From positions 114,331,121 through 114,395,120 of the forward strand of contig CM038222.1 of NCBI GenBank assembly GCA_021442155.1: a stretch of 64,000 nt of DNA, written 5' to 3'. A program made the position numbers and the translations under genes. Numbering within the stretch: position 1 is the stretch's first letter; each line of letters starts with the position of its first letter. Source of the stretch: Cymbidium sinense. Lineage: Eukaryota > Streptophyta > Magnoliopsida > Asparagales > Orchidaceae. The notes beneath the pieces are model-generated. The model was given only the letters and a program-made list of their open reading frames with translations, was not told the DNA's origin and did no database searches. Shown here piece by piece: positions 47,170 to 59,035 of this stretch.

Positions 47170-47520
47170 AGATGAAATGGCATTTGCTAAGCCTTTCTTA
47201 TACATCTGAAATCAGTTTAGAAATGCGAAAGTCAGGTTAGAAATGGTGTATGGCTAAAACCCTAAGTTACATGTGAATTTTTCTCTCTTTTCATACTTCA
47301 TAATTTTCATTTGGATGGTATAATTTGATGAATACCCTTCTCTACATGCTTTAAATGAGATAGGAAATGTGAATGTCGAGGTTTGAGATGGCGTATGGCT
47401 CAAACTTCAAATTACATGCAAGTGTTCCTTTGTTGTATTTATTGGTTTTCTTTTGGGTAGAATTAATGAGGTGAACTCTTCCTCTTATATGCTATATGGA
47501 TGGATTGGTGTTGGAAATAA
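47170..47520 (+). repeat. ~145-bp tandem array (block 2)
   Basis: Two to three further units of the family at 45340-46080, with GTATGGCTAAAACCCTAAG at about 47246 and GTATGGCTCAAAC at about 47394. A plausible history is one array split by the intervening 1.1 kb. Confidence 0.75.
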
Positions 47521-49005
47521 AAAAAAGAGTATTGCATGATTTGAATTTTGCTTTATCTTGAAATACTCATCCATGTCATGCTGTTTGACTTCTATTTGGC
47601 TTACAAAGTAAAATTAGGAAGGGAAATAAATGGGTTTGCTTGTATCTTGCCATTACTAAATAAGATTAGATTTGATTTCTATGTAAGTCTAGTAATTAGG
47701 CATTCTCCTTGCTAAATCTGAAAAAATCTCTCATTTTGGCATGCATTGTATCAAGTTTAATGTGTTGGCCAAATTTATACAACTAAGCCTCTCATTAACT
47801 ACCATAAAAAAGGGATTAAGGCTTGGAAATTCTTTATGTTTCAATATGAATATCCTTGTTGTTCTATATGATAGAAGTTGAATTCTACAAATATCTTTTG
47901 CCTTCTTCCTAGACTTGCAATGTATTTTGTAAGGTCTTTATGTTTCAATCTTTGACTATTTTGTTTAAGCAAGATTTTCAGATTTTTCTAATCTTGTTTA
48001 AGTAAGATTTCAGATTTTTCTAAGTTTATCAAACTTAGTATGATTATTTAGCTTATGAGACCTAAGCTCTATGAAATTGTCATGATCCAAGGAAGAGGAT
48101 TAAAAGAAAAGTGAATGGCTTGATACTTGAGTTAATGGGCTTTTAAAATGCTATTTGAAACACAATTTTGTGCAATTTTAAAGCCTTTTATTTTACTTTT
48201 TGGTAATGTTAAAATGATATTTTACATAGTAAATGTTCATATTGCACCCATAAGCAAGTGCCAAATCTATATCTTGAATTGGTATGAAGGTGGGACATGA
48301 TCTGCTTTCTTGATTTAAGAAACTCCTTCAAAATTGCTTATTTTATGAAGCATAAATTCTAGTTGATTATCATTTAAAAAAAGAAAAAGAATGAAAGATG
48401 AGGAGTAAGTGAGTAGCTTCATTAGCATTGTTATCATTCTGCCATCTGTCTGAATATGTGAAGGGTGTCTTTTAATAAGATTCCATTAGCATAAAATTTG
48501 AAAATCCTTGACCTTCATTGATTGAATAAATAATTTATAAGATTTAGAATGGCTATTTATTAAGCTTATAACTCTCTTTCAAATTCAAATAACCATTGAA
48601 TTCAAACTCATATAAAGCTTACATTTGAATTAATCTTTATCCATCTAAATTCTAATATACATAAAGGAATTTGGATGTGGCACGCAGACCTATGCGTGAT
48701 TTATAACCTTTTTTAAAATCTCCTTTAAGATAGATACTGCACTCGATGCTTAGAAAATATTTTAAAAGGTTAAATGCATATCCTATAAAGATGTACATAT
48801 TTAATTCATGATAAATCGAGAAGGGTTTAAATTTATATCCTTAAGAACAGATGCTCAGTTGATGTACAAGTAGATATCTTATCTCTTTCAGTATAGATAC
48901 ATGCTTGATCATCTAGAACAGATACTCATTTGATTTATATTTGAAAATGTTGAATTCATATCTTTACAAGAATAGATCTTTACTTGTTTTATAACATGTA
49001 TTAAA
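47521..49005. other. AT-rich, inside putative long LTR
   Basis: No gene or sharp boundary seen. It lies between the tandem arrays and the recognisable LTR end. Confidence 0.35.
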
Positions 49006-49462
49006 ACTTACATATGCCATATGTCATATTAGATATAATTATTTCAACTTAGACATCTAAATGTTCATGCAACATTATAAAAGAACAAATACTTGTATGT
49101 ATGTTGAAGTATTCGTTAGATCAAGTATCTAGAAAGATATGCAAGTTAAATGCAAAGTGAAAGAACAAATAACTACACTTTTCAGTCTGGTCTTAGGACT
49201 GGGTCTTGGTTAACAAAACTCAAAAACCCATATAAAAACTTACAATTTGACACATATGTCATGTAAAACATAACTACTTCAACTTAAACATCTAAATGCT
49301 CACACAACATTTTAAAAGAACATATACTTGTATGTATGTTGATGTATTCATTAGATCAAGCATCTAAAAAGATATGCAAGTCATATGCAAAATGAAAGAA
49401 CATATATCTACACCCTGATTTGGTTTTAGGATCGGGTCTAGGTTAACAAAACCAAAATAAAT
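49006..49462 (+). repeat. ~228-bp tandem duplication within LTR
   Basis: Two adjacent copies (about 49006-49236 and 49237-49462) share TACTTGTATGTATGTTGA, AGATCAAG.ATCTA.AAAGATATGCAAGT and a GG(T/A)CT.GGTTAACAAAAC end. Element B's LTR holds the reverse complement of the end of this unit once (GGTTTTGTTAACCCG at about 36511). The duplication is therefore specific to this copy. Confidence 0.8.
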
Positions 49463-50657
49463 CTAATGATGTTATTATAAAAATTTCAACTTAATAAAAT
49501 GGAATTAGTTATATAATTATAAAATATGGATCTAGGACATGTTTTCAAGTTCAAGCTCTCGAAAAAGTCCCAAACGATTCTCTACGCCGCTAGAGTTGAT
49601 AAGGTTTGGAACTATAATTTACAAATTTAATCATCATCTACAAAATAATAAGCAGAGTTGACAAGGTCTATCAGCCAATAATAATCATATGATCGAGAAA
49701 GGTGATCATTATTAAGGTTCTAATAATGAATCATTATATGTTTAAATCTAAATCAATTATAAAATGATCTAAATTCAAATTAAAAAAATAATAAAATAAA
49801 AATTAAATAAAATTAATTATTTAAATTTAAACTTAAAATCATCTACCGCTCCGTAATTGTTTATCGTGGGTGACAAATTAAGAAGACTTTTGCTCACAAA
49901 GAGCTAATTTCAAATCAAATGTATAATTATTTTCACACTCAAATAATCTTCTCAAAGGTGTCTGTCCTCACTCCATGTGATTTCTCAAAACACCACATAA
50001 ATGATAGTTATGAGCCTTGTGGGTGATTTGTCATAAAATGACATTAAATTCGGCCACAGTATAGATGTTCCCCAACGGCTTTGCTCTTTGACATGTGGAT
50101 TATATAATACATTTGGTTGGACAAAAAGCCCTTTGCTAGTTAAGGTTGACTTATATTTGTTCCCTTAGACAAACTCCACCCCAAGTCTACAAGGAAATCT
50201 TAGACGACATAACCCATGTGTTGCTGACATGGATCCTTTGATCAGGTTGGGTCGACTACCTCCTCTGATTAAGCGGACCAGGGATCACGACAGCCTAGGA
50301 TGAAGAAACCATGAGATCTAGATTGGGCGCATCATCATTCCCCAAAACAAAAGTTTTAAATTAAAATAATTAATCTCATAAATCCTAAACTCTATTCACT
50401 ACTATTATATGCTCGCTATTTAGCGATTCATTGACTAGCTTTAATCGAAAGTGCTCTCTCAATATTAGGAGGGGTAATTAACTATAGGTGGTTGTGCTTA
50501 TAGGAAACCTGGAACCAGATCTAAAGTCCTCGCAAAATTATGATGAAATTTCTGGGTAGTGTCTTATCTACTATTCCATCTATATTTTAAAATTTTCACC
50601 GACACTTAAAACACTCTTTTTATCGAAGAGGTCGGTGGCGAATTTTTGGATCCCACA
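49463..50657 (+). repeat. 3' end of a plus-oriented Tat-like LTR
   Basis: Reverse complement of the LTRs of elements A and B over about 1.2 kb. Shared items are the GTGATTTGTCA/TGACAAAT region, AGTGTCTTATCTACTATTCC, CCTCGCAAAATTATGA-type tract and the terminus GTCGGTGGCGAATTTTTGG then ATCCCACA ending at 50657. There is no PBS after it, as expected for a 3' LTR. Together with the integrase at 37.7 kb it marks one plus-oriented remnant. Its 5' edge is uncertain and may be as far left as about 44.2 kb. Confidence 0.75.
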
Positions 50658-51242
50658 ATAATTAACAGAAAGATAACACTTGGAGCAATTGTACAAAATA
50701 AATACTTCATGGAAGTAGTTGTTTATATCATCCCAGTATCTTAGATACAACCATCCTTCACTCAAGCCTTGACTAAGATATTTTGGATAGTAAAAAAAGT
50801 TAAAATTTATGTTTCTGAGACCAGAAGATATCTATGATACCTAACAACTGTCCAAACTCAACAATTCCATCCAGTTGAAGAATGACCAACTAGAATTGAA
50901 ACCATTACTATTTTTCAAATTCATAGTTAGCATGCTTAGTAGTTCATCATATGGGTTTAGCTTAATTGCTTATGAATACATGTACAGCTTTCAACATTAA
51001 TGGATGTAAAAAAAATCATGGGCCATATAATCACTATAAAGCTATCCATGATGATGTCAGCAAATTGTAATAAAGTAGATCTTCCACTGTTTCAATGTAG
51101 AATAAGATTGGTGATGATGATGTCAGCACTTTAAATAGCCATACTATCAAGATGAACATTCAGTCGTTCACTATAATCTTATTCTGATTTCCATCAAAGT
51201 TCACAATAAAAAAACCATAACTATTTCCACACTTTAAAAAAA
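50658..51242. other. AT-rich host-like flank, no supported gene
   Basis: Sequence between the LTR end and the terminal inverted repeat of the next element. No coding signal. An intron-like composition cannot be excluded. Confidence 0.4.
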
Positions 51243-51589
51243 GGGGATTTACATACATATTACTTCAAACTATATTATTTACATATCTAATAATTAAAAT
51301 ATCTAATTTACATAGCTAACACCCAAAACATTTTAATGCATCATATATTTAACACTACTTTTTGCCAGTCCCAAGTCTGGATGTGAAAAGTGGAGGCTTG
51401 CGATAGGTAGTCGACAGCCAGCGTAAAACTTGTTTTAATAATCATGACATGAATCCCTTAAATCATTGTGTTTATGCTAGGGCATCCCCTAGAAGCGATG
51501 CGTTGTATGACTTGAATACAGTAAAAAATGTGCAAGGGTGGTCGACGGCTGCATGTTAAATAAGCAGGTTCCACATTATGGATGGATGT

Positions 51590-52170
51590 GGGCAAAGAAA
51601 TTAGTCCATGAAACTAGAATTAGGTTAGGAACTTGGAATATAGGTACTCTTACAGGTAAATTAATTGAATTAATAGATATTATGGTTCATAGAAAGATAA
51701 ATATTTTGTGTTCAAGAAATTAAATGGGTTGGGGGAGAAGGCCAAGGAGATTGATAGTTTAGGTTTTAAACTTTGGTATTCGGTAAGAAATAAAACATAA
51801 ATGGTGTTATTATAGATAAAAGTTTGAAGGATAATGTTATAAATATTAATAAATGTGGAGTGAATTATACTTTAAAGATTATTGTTAAAACCAAGATTAT
51901 CAATGTTATAAGTGTTTACGCTCCCTCAAGTTTGGATGTAAGACAACAAATTTTTTTGGAATGAATTAGAGGATTATACAAAAGATACCTCTTAAAGAAG
52001 TATTTATTGGAGGAGATTTAAATGAACACGGCAGAAAGTGGTAGAAGATTTTAAAGATTCTCATGGTTATGGATTTGGTGACTAATGAAGGTAGGATTAT
52101 ATTAGATTTTTCTTTTTATGATTTTGTAGTTAATATCTTTATTTAAGAAAAGAGATGAATATATTATTAC
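51590..52170 (+). pseudogene. LINE copy 2: APE-type endonuclease
   Basis: The frame 51538-51723 gives AKKLVHETRIRLGTWNIGTL followed by TGKLIELIDIMVHRKINIL, the N-terminal signature of plant RTE endonucleases with the conserved Asn. Downstream, GGDLNE (about 52010-52027) is the GDLN motif with a following small deletion. YGFG and ILDFSFYDFVVN-like pieces follow to about 52135. Frames are interrupted repeatedly. Confidence 0.88.
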
Positions 52171-52839
52171 TTATAAAATGAAGTAAGAACACTGATCGAT
52201 TATTTTATGATAAGAAAAATAGATCGCTTTAGATCAGAAAGATTGTAAGGCCATTGAAAGTTTAAGAATATCGATTGTTAGTTTTAGATTTTAAGATGAA
52301 AGATTATAAGAGGAAAAATAAATTAGATTATTGTCCAGGATTAGATAACACTTAAAGAACACAAATAAAAATATTTTAAGAACAATTACAAGAGCTTAGA
52401 ATTTGGGATGTTCATAAGGAATCTAATGTTATGTGGAAAGAAAAAGAAAATTAAAAGGCTAAAAAATGTCTTGGAGAATCAAAAAAAAGCTTTAATAAAA
52501 ATAGTTAGTCAAAACGTGCAGAAGATAAAAAAATAAGAAGATTGTTATAAAACTTGGTTTATATGTAAAAAAGAGAATTAGGAAAGATATAAAGTGGCCT
52601 CAGATAGATTCAAGAAAGAATATATGAAAAAAATTTTTAGTGATTTATACATAGATTAAATATCAAAAGAAGGTAAAATATGTATGTATAAGTTAACCAA
52701 AGTGATAAGAGAAGTAAAGACCAGTTCAAGTGTAGGATGAAAATAATAAAGTCTTTTAAAAGGATATTGAAAATAGGTGGATGAGATATTTTGATAAACT
52801 TGAACGGGATCAAAGACACGATTGATTTTAGAACCTTAA

Positions 52840-53960
52840 TACCCCAAACAAAAATAGAATTTTATTTTTATCGTCAGATTAGTAAATGTAAAGTTAGAGA
52901 AGCTTTAAAGAAAATGAAATGTGGAAAACAAGAGACTTGATGATATTCCAATGTGTGGAAATGTTTAGGAGATCAAGGAATTTCGCTTACTAATCTTTTA
53001 ATGTTATTTTAAAGAAAAAAAGATGATGAGTGGAGGAATAGTTTGTTGGTTCCTATATTTAAGAATAAGGTGATGCACAAGAGTGTGCAAATTATAGAAT
53101 TAAGTTAATGTTTCATACATTAAAATTATGGGAAAGAGTAATTGAGCACAGGTTACGATGTGATACAAAAGTTTCTCACAATCAGTTTGGTTTCATGCGA
53201 GGTAGATCTATTATGGATGTTATACATTTGTTAGGAGGTTTGTTGGAGAAGTATAGAGTAAGTAAGGAGGATCTCCATATGATATTTATTGATTTAGAGA
53301 AAGCTTATGATAAAGTTTCTAGAGATGTTCTTTGGAGAGTTCTAGAATAGAAAGGAGTTAATAATAGTTATATTCAAGTCATTAAGGATATGTATTCTAG
53401 AGTTGTTACTTGTGTCCAAACATATGAAGGGTTGACAAAATATTTTCCTATTTCAATTGGATTACATCAAGGATCAACTTTTAGCCCTTATCTTTTTTAG
53501 TAGTTATGGATGCTCTTACTAGGCATTTACAAGAAGATTTACCTTGGTGTATGCTTTTTGCTGATGGTATTCTTCTTGTGGATAAGATTAGAGAGGGAAT
53601 CCAAGAGAAACTTGAATTATGAAGTCTAAAGGTTTTTGTTTAAGTAGATCTAAAACTGAATATATGGAGTGTAATTTTAGTTATAAAAGTTTTAGTGGTA
53701 GTGACATTAGAACAAGTCATTAATAAGAGTGATCGATATTTAGGCTCTATTGTTCAAAATGATGGTGAAATAGATGGAGATGTTATTAGTAGAATTCAAG
53801 TTTGATGGTTGAAGTGGAGGAATTCATCTGGCCTGTTGTGTGATAGAAACGTTCAACTTAAACTTAAGGGAAAATTTTATAAGATGGTGGTAAGACCTGT
53901 AATGACTTATGGTGCATAATGTTGGCCAATAAAAGAAAAGCATAAGACTAAGTGTTACAG
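52840..53960 (+). pseudogene. LINE copy 2: reverse transcriptase
   Basis: The frame 53108-53350 has [40 protein letters not shown] and the block-[21 protein letters not shown]. After a stop the sequence continues with the ISIGLHQGSTFSPYLF-like block and CMLFADGILLVDKIR. The catalytic FADD is FADG here (codon 53566-53568), so the second Asp is lost. YGA.CWPIKEKH follows at about 53910-53945. The minus copy keeps FFDD at the same site. Confidence 0.92.
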
Positions 53961-54503
53961 AGGTGAGGATGGTCAGGTGGATGAGTGGCTTTACTCTTTG
54001 AGATAAAATGCGAAATGAGTATGTTCAAGAAAAAGTTGGAGTAGCTCAAAGGGCGATAAGATTAGAGAGTCCTTAGATGGTTTGGTCACATAAAGCATCA
54101 ATCAGTTGACCATTAGAGAGTACATGCATTAGATTTTCCTTATGTTAAGAAAGGTAGAGGTAGACCTAAAGAGACTTGGTTAAGATGTATAAAAAATGAT
54201 CTTAGTATACTTGAATTAAATGAGAATTTGACACATTATTGGACACAATGGAGATGAAGGATTCATATTGTCGACCCCACTTAGTGGGATAAAGGCTTGT
54301 TGATGTTATTGTTGTATATATACCACTCTCTGTTACGCAAGCTAACTTCGGCCTAACTCCGTAAAGCATTTGTGCGCCATCATATATAAACCATCCCAAC
54401 AAACTGTTGCATGCCATTAACTCCCCCCAGTAACCTTCCCTAAGGAGCTCGCACAATTGAACCCAAATCAGTGAGGCATCTTATCTAATTGATTTGTGTT
54501 GAT

Positions 54504-54562
54504 GCAGCTACAATTCATGGGGGCGGTAGAGGTGTCATCCTTAGAGTTTGAATTGTAGCTGC
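54504..54562. repeat. 14-bp perfect inverted repeat inside the long-TIR element
   Basis: GCAGCTACAATTCA (54504-54517) and TGAATTGTAGCTGC (54549-54562) are exact reverse complements separated by 31 bp that are GC-rich for this region (GGGGGCGGTAGAGG). The function is unknown. It could be a captured gene fragment or a sub-terminal structure. Confidence 0.8.
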
Positions 54563-54990
54563 TTTGACCATTAATAGCATTGATCCCTCTCTAGAATTCG
54601 AGACCTTAGTCTTCAAGAAGAGAAGATTTAGCCTCGCTAGCCATGAAAAGGCCATGCTCCCCAAGCTTACCCTTCCTTTTTCCACCAGTGCTTCTGTATT
54701 CGCTTTCTTTTTCTCAAACTTCCCTTTGTTTCAATTCATTGTTAGAGATGGGAGAGATCTATTCAGTTTGTTGTCAAATGTGTTCAATAGAATCAAATAG
54801 ATGGTGCCATAGGTTGGGGTTCATATGTAAGGATCCATTTCTCTATATTTTTTGTTTGCCTCTAGCATGTTTCAAATTCAAGAGAGGCACATACCTCACC
54901 AGCATCGGATGGTTTGATTTTGCAAACGTGAAAGGAGTGCTTGAATGGGTTCAATCATGTGAGTGCTACAAGGAAGGTTATTAGGAGGTG
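54563..54990 (+). other. Internal region of the long-TIR element, possible captured sequence
   Basis: Overlapping plus frames (54564-54800, 54643-54984) with more even composition. One reads SLEFETLVFKKRRFSLASHE and then Phe/Ser-rich sequence, another has a hydrophobic LYIFCLPLACFKF segment. There are no recognisable domains. Non-autonomous Mutator-like elements often carry host gene fragments, and this is a candidate only. Confidence 0.3.
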
Positions 54991-55208
54991 TTGTCGGGGG
55001 GAGGGGGATTAATGTCACAAGAAAGTTTGCTAGGAGGCATTAATGGCGCACGAACATGTTACAAAGTTATGTAGGAGTTAACTGGAGTAACGAAGAGTGG
55101 TATATATGATGTATTAAAATATTTTGGGTGTTAAAGATGTAAATTAGATACTTTAGGTGTTAGATATGCAAGTAATATAGTTTTAAGTGGCATGCATGTA
55201 AATCCCCC

Positions 55209-56128
55209 TAAGAAAAATGGCAATTGTATTTTCTTTATTCCAGTTACCAAGATTTTTCATTTTGTTTTGTTAAGTTCATTTCAATGCATTTCTTTTATAT
55301 GTGATAGAATCTGCTTAAATCATATTTGGAAACACATCATCATGCAAAACTATTGATTTAATAAAGCATGACAAGCTCAAAATATAAAGTACAATTGCTA
55401 ATACTTCTCAATTAAAATCAATAGAATTAAATTTCAAATCAATCATTAAAACTCCATTAAAGGAACCCTGTTATCGATTGTAGTTTCCTGTTCATAGGCA
55501 TGGTGCAATATGATATGAATCCAGTTCCTCATGATTCATTAAAAATACAAACACATCTTGTTGCTATGAATTGTTATCAGGCACAAGGTTATGGCTAGAC
55601 AAACTGCAGCACAACATAAACACAGCTTTTACCCAAATTTTTTTCCTAATTCAACTATATTATTTATAATTTGGCTACCAAAAGGCAAGAAATTCCATTG
55701 ATCAAAATTCAGAATATAAAATTTCACCTCTGATCAATAGATTTAGCCAAAGTGTTTACATCATAAAACAAAAATATCATCACTGAGATATGATCAATTC
55801 TTCCCATTGCGGATTCCTCGAAGCTGACAGCTCTTATATAAAAAAGTTAGAATCAATCAGTTTATAGCATGTCCAACATCGTTTAACTTCATTCTACACC
55901 AATCTCATGACTTCAGTGTACCAAAAATAGGACTTCAGTGTACCAATCTCATAACCTCCCACATTTATCTCCCAGCCTCTGGCTTAAATAGTGAAGAGGG
56001 AGAAATGAGTTTAGAAATAATGTGAAGAGAAGAAGTCATATACTAGAGAGAGAATTTGCAAGCCAAAATCAATTCACTCGCCTACCAACCATAACAAGTA
56101 ATATCCAGGCCCCTTTATAGAAGAGTCG
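55209..56128. other. AT-rich, no supported gene
   Basis: No coding signal. A short phrase GACTTCAGTGTACCAA repeats at 55911 and 55932. Confidence 0.4.
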
Positions 56129-56452
56129 TCAACAATAAATTAACATAAACACAAAAAATATATTAGACATAAGCAAGGGGGCATGTACATGAACATGAAA
56201 ATAAACATAATAAATGGTTTCGTTGCTTGGCTTGCATTTTGCATGGGTTGGATAGAGATGCCCTGCAATCTTTCTAATGTATATTGCATCATCTTCCCCA
56301 AGATTTGAAGAACTCTCTCTAGAGTTCGCTGTAAGAAATTCTTGAAGCACATTATATACCAAACAACTTGTTTCATCTTTGGAGATCCATGAATCATCCA
56401 TGAGGAAAAAGATAAAAGCATCGAATGATTTATTCTCCATGAGACCAGGCAA
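56129..56452 (-). other. Unrecognised 107-codon minus ORF
   Basis: An open minus frame containing FIFFLMDDSWISKDETSCLV, LQEFLTANSRESSSNLGEDD and IYIRKIAGHLYPTHAKCKPS, then a hydrophobic tail. Composition over residues 15-75 looks coding-like, but I see no convincing splice sites and no family match. A second minus frame overlaps it. It could be a decayed exon or element remnant. Confidence 0.25.
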
Positions 56453-56929
56453 TGATCATATATACAATGATCTATAAAATAGAGCTAAAAAGAAGGGCAT
56501 GTTATGCTAGTAGCACAAGAGTTGCAATAAAAGATTGCTTAACTGGAAGAATAGCCACCTACAAGAATGTTACTAGGCAGTACAAAAGACTTGGAATTGT
56601 CTCCATATGTAATTATATCCTCAACATTAGAAACTGGACTGATATTCATAGTTTGAGAGAGGTCATTAAGGCAGTCGTTTGGTTTTAGATTTTTGGATAG
56701 AACAAAAAAAAAATTATGGTTACACATAAATTCATGCAAAATCATAAATAGAAAATTCAGGAAAACCCATCATTAACAGACAATTATGTTTTTCAATATG
56801 TTGGACAATTTGATCACAAATAGTGGCATGTTGTTTATATGCTAAGCAAACTCTTAAACAACCATAGAAAATGCAGTATGTGAAGAGAAAATAAATAGGG
56901 CCAGAGTTTTCATTGGAGTGATGCCAAGA

Positions 56930-57440
56930 ATAACAAAAAATGGCAACCTAGGAGTAGGTGCAAGTGTCTCGAGTGGTTGGACTCTAGGGCACTATATATG
57001 AGGATATTATCAACATATGTCATAAGAAATTTTCCAATGAAAACAACAACACTTGATTCTTAGCATGCATGTTCTTCAAGGTCTATCACAATCTAATGTT
57101 TGTCAATATGATGATCAATCTTCAAAAAGCAGAAGGAATGTTATTTAGCATGTCAACAAAGTGTGATATCAATAACCTATATTTCACATCAATCTCATTT
57201 ATAATATGATTATCCACACACATGAATCGAGCCCCATCTTTCTAGGGAATAAAGACTACAAATTGATTAAAATTACTTAAAAGAAATCTTTGGAGAAAAC
57301 ACCGTTAACATGTCTCCTTAATTCAATATACTCTATCATTCAAGAAAAACACATCCATTTTCTTGAGTCCCAATCCAAGTTTTCCCCACTAACCAATTAC
57401 GTTATGATCACAGAACAAACTTAGTTGAAGAAAGTTTATG
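56930..57440 (-). pseudogene. Chromovirus-like Ty3/gypsy RT remnant (minus)
   Basis: Reading minus from about 57330: IELRRHVNGVFSKDFF (E...QV.ELL..G.I), then KDGARFMCVDNHIINEIDVK (KKDG.WR.CVD.RA.N...), YRLLI.HFVDMLNNI (PIP..DDMLDEL.GA), and after a gap SLENFL.HMLIISSYIVP. The last segment is shift-related to the FIGKFV.VYFDDILIYS box (AAATTTCTTATGACATATG lies there). Then the ESNHSRHLHLL (S..E.HL.HLR.V) segment follows. The order is correct for a chromovirus-type RT, distinct from the Tat RTs in this window. No flanking gag or integrase is found, so this is a fragment. Confidence 0.75.
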
Positions 57441-58399
57441 AACCGCTAGTGTAGTAGCTTATCGAGCATACAAAAATTAACATTCGAGGTGCAGAGCATT
57501 TCACTAAAGGTTTTGTGAATGAATGTTGGGCTGGGCCACCTCAAATGGCACGAGCCACATGCAAGGACACATGGTTTTTAGGGTGGTCTGATAGAAATGA
57601 AAAACTAGCCAGTGCTTAATGAAAGTGTGTGCCTTAAGCCAAAATTGGTTTGGTTTGATTCAATTGATTGCAATTGGGCTATCTAAGATGATCAATAATC
57701 ATTATGGAAGGGATTGCATGGGTTAGTTCAATCCAATTTGTGTTGAATTGAAGTTTGAGCTAATTTGGCCATTTAGGCCACCTCAGGTCAAGTGGAATTT
57801 GGGTTGAGTGTTGGGTCAATGATGGGTGGTTGATTGGTTTGATTGATTTGGGTTTGGATTTTGGGTCTCTTTTTTTAATTTGTTTGGTTTGATTGTGAGC
57901 ATTGTAGTAGTTTGAAATGGTCTTTTGAATGGTTGGAGTGCTTTTGTGAAAATCAATTGGATTTGGTTTACTTGAATGAGCTTTGAGTTGGATCAAAGTA
58001 TCATGGTGAAATAAACTAAGGTTAGGGCCTAAGTCAATTTGTCTTGGAGCTTGGATAGGAAATAAAATCCAATTGAGGTTGGTTGTGTTGGCTTGAGGTT
58101 GGTTTTGGATGAGTGGACAAGCATGGGTTGGTTTAGGCCATAGGATAGGTAAGACCTATTTGTTCTAAGGCGTATCCTAAGCTTAGGTTTTGCCTTCCTA
58201 AGTATCTAGGAATGGGTTTAGTGTTCCCTTAGTTACTAGAAGTGTCCTATGACTAGAGAAATCCAACTGTCTAAAAGGTTCCTAAGTCTAAGATGAGGAA
58301 GGTGAGTCCTCACTCTAGTAGTGAGGTCAATTTGTGGCACTTTTCTTTGTATGGTGGGTATAAAAAAAACCCCTATATGATCTCCATACAAACATTTAA
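57441..58399. other. G+T-skewed non-coding stretch
   Basis: From about 57640 to 58130 the plus strand is rich in G and T and poor in C (TTGGTTTGATT, GGGTTTGGATTTTGGG-like words). There are no ORFs of interest. It leads into the second ~60-bp array. Confidence 0.5.
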
Positions 58400-59035
58400 A
58401 TTATTTTTGGTGTTTCAAAAGGATGTAAGTCCAATTTATATGTTCGTCATACGAACTTCTAAAATCTAACTAGCTTTCCAATGGATGTAAGCCCAATCAT
58501 ATGTTCACCATGCAAACTTTGTTGCAATTTCGGGCATTCCAAAGTGATGTAAGTCCAATATTATATGTTTGACATGTGAATATTTATAGCCAACTGGCAT
58601 CCAAAGGGATGTAAGTCCAATCTATGTTTGCAATGCAAACATCACTAAAAAATTATTTGGCATTCCAAAGGGATGTAAGTCCAACCTAAATTATTTTTGG
58701 CATTTCAAATGGATGTAAGTCTAATTTATATATTTTCTATGCCAACTTCTAAAATCTAACTGGCTTTCCAATGGATGTAAGCTTAGTCATATGTTCGCCA
58801 TACAAACTTTCATGCTATTTCTAACATCCCAATGGGATTTAAGTCCAATCTATATGTTCATAATGCAAACATTTAAACCCAACTGTCATTCCAAAGGAAT
58901 GTAAGTCCAATCCATGTTTGCAAAGTAAACATCACTAAAAATCTATCTGGCATTTTAAAGAGATGTAAGTCCAACCTAAATTCTAGCTAACATACCAATG
59001 GATGTAAGCCTACATATGTCTGCAATGCAGACCCT
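58400..59035 (-). repeat. Degenerate ~60-bp tandem array B (inverted family member)
   Basis: About eleven units with core (A)GGATGTAAG(T/C)CCAAT at about 58430, 58483, 58541, 58608, 58672, 58712, 58776, 58837, 58899, 58963 and 58998. CATGCAAAC/ATGCAAACATC elements alternate between the cores. The core is the reverse complement of ATTGGGCTTACATCC of array A at 18.77-20.23 kb, as is the GCAGAC/GTCTGC word. Most spacings are 53-67 bp. Confidence 0.85.

Larger units (their letters stand above)
51348..54314 (+). mobile_element. RTE-type LINE, copy 2 (plus)
   Basis: A ~2.97-kb LINE starting near CAGTCCCAAGTCTGGATG (51366) and ending with GGGATAAAGGCTTGTTGATGTTATTGTTG, the GTT-rich RTE tail. It is collinear with the minus copy at 24.4-27.4 kb. 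It interrupts the left TIR of a DNA transposon exactly between CATCATATA and TATATACCACTC, implying an ATATA-type target duplication. It is therefore younger than that transposon. Its ORF is shattered by stops and frameshifts. Confidence 0.92.
51243..55208. mobile_element. Long-TIR (Mutator-like) DNA transposon split by a LINE
   Basis: Left TIR 51243-51347 (GGGGATTTACATACAT...CATCATATA) continues after the LINE at about 54315-54435 (TATACCACTCTCTGTTACG ... CCATTAACTCCCCCC). Its reverse complement occupies about 55003-55208 (...AGAGTGGTATATATGATG ... ATGTAAATCCCC). The TIRs are thus about 210-230 bp and roughly 75-80% alike by eye. Without the LINE the element is about 1.0 kb. Flanks TTAAAAAAA and TAAGAAAAA may be a decayed 9-bp duplication. 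Long TIRs plus a 9-bp duplication suggest a Mutator-like non-autonomous element. There is no transposase. Confidence 0.75.

Noticed and set aside
46916..47209. ORFs of 77 and 92 codons on opposite strands.
   Set aside because: They start inside the ~41-bp array, have no domain and mirror each other. Chance frames.
57800..57880. Telomere-like TTTGGG words.
   Set aside because: Irregular G/T-rich sequence without the TTTAGGG period of plant telomeres.
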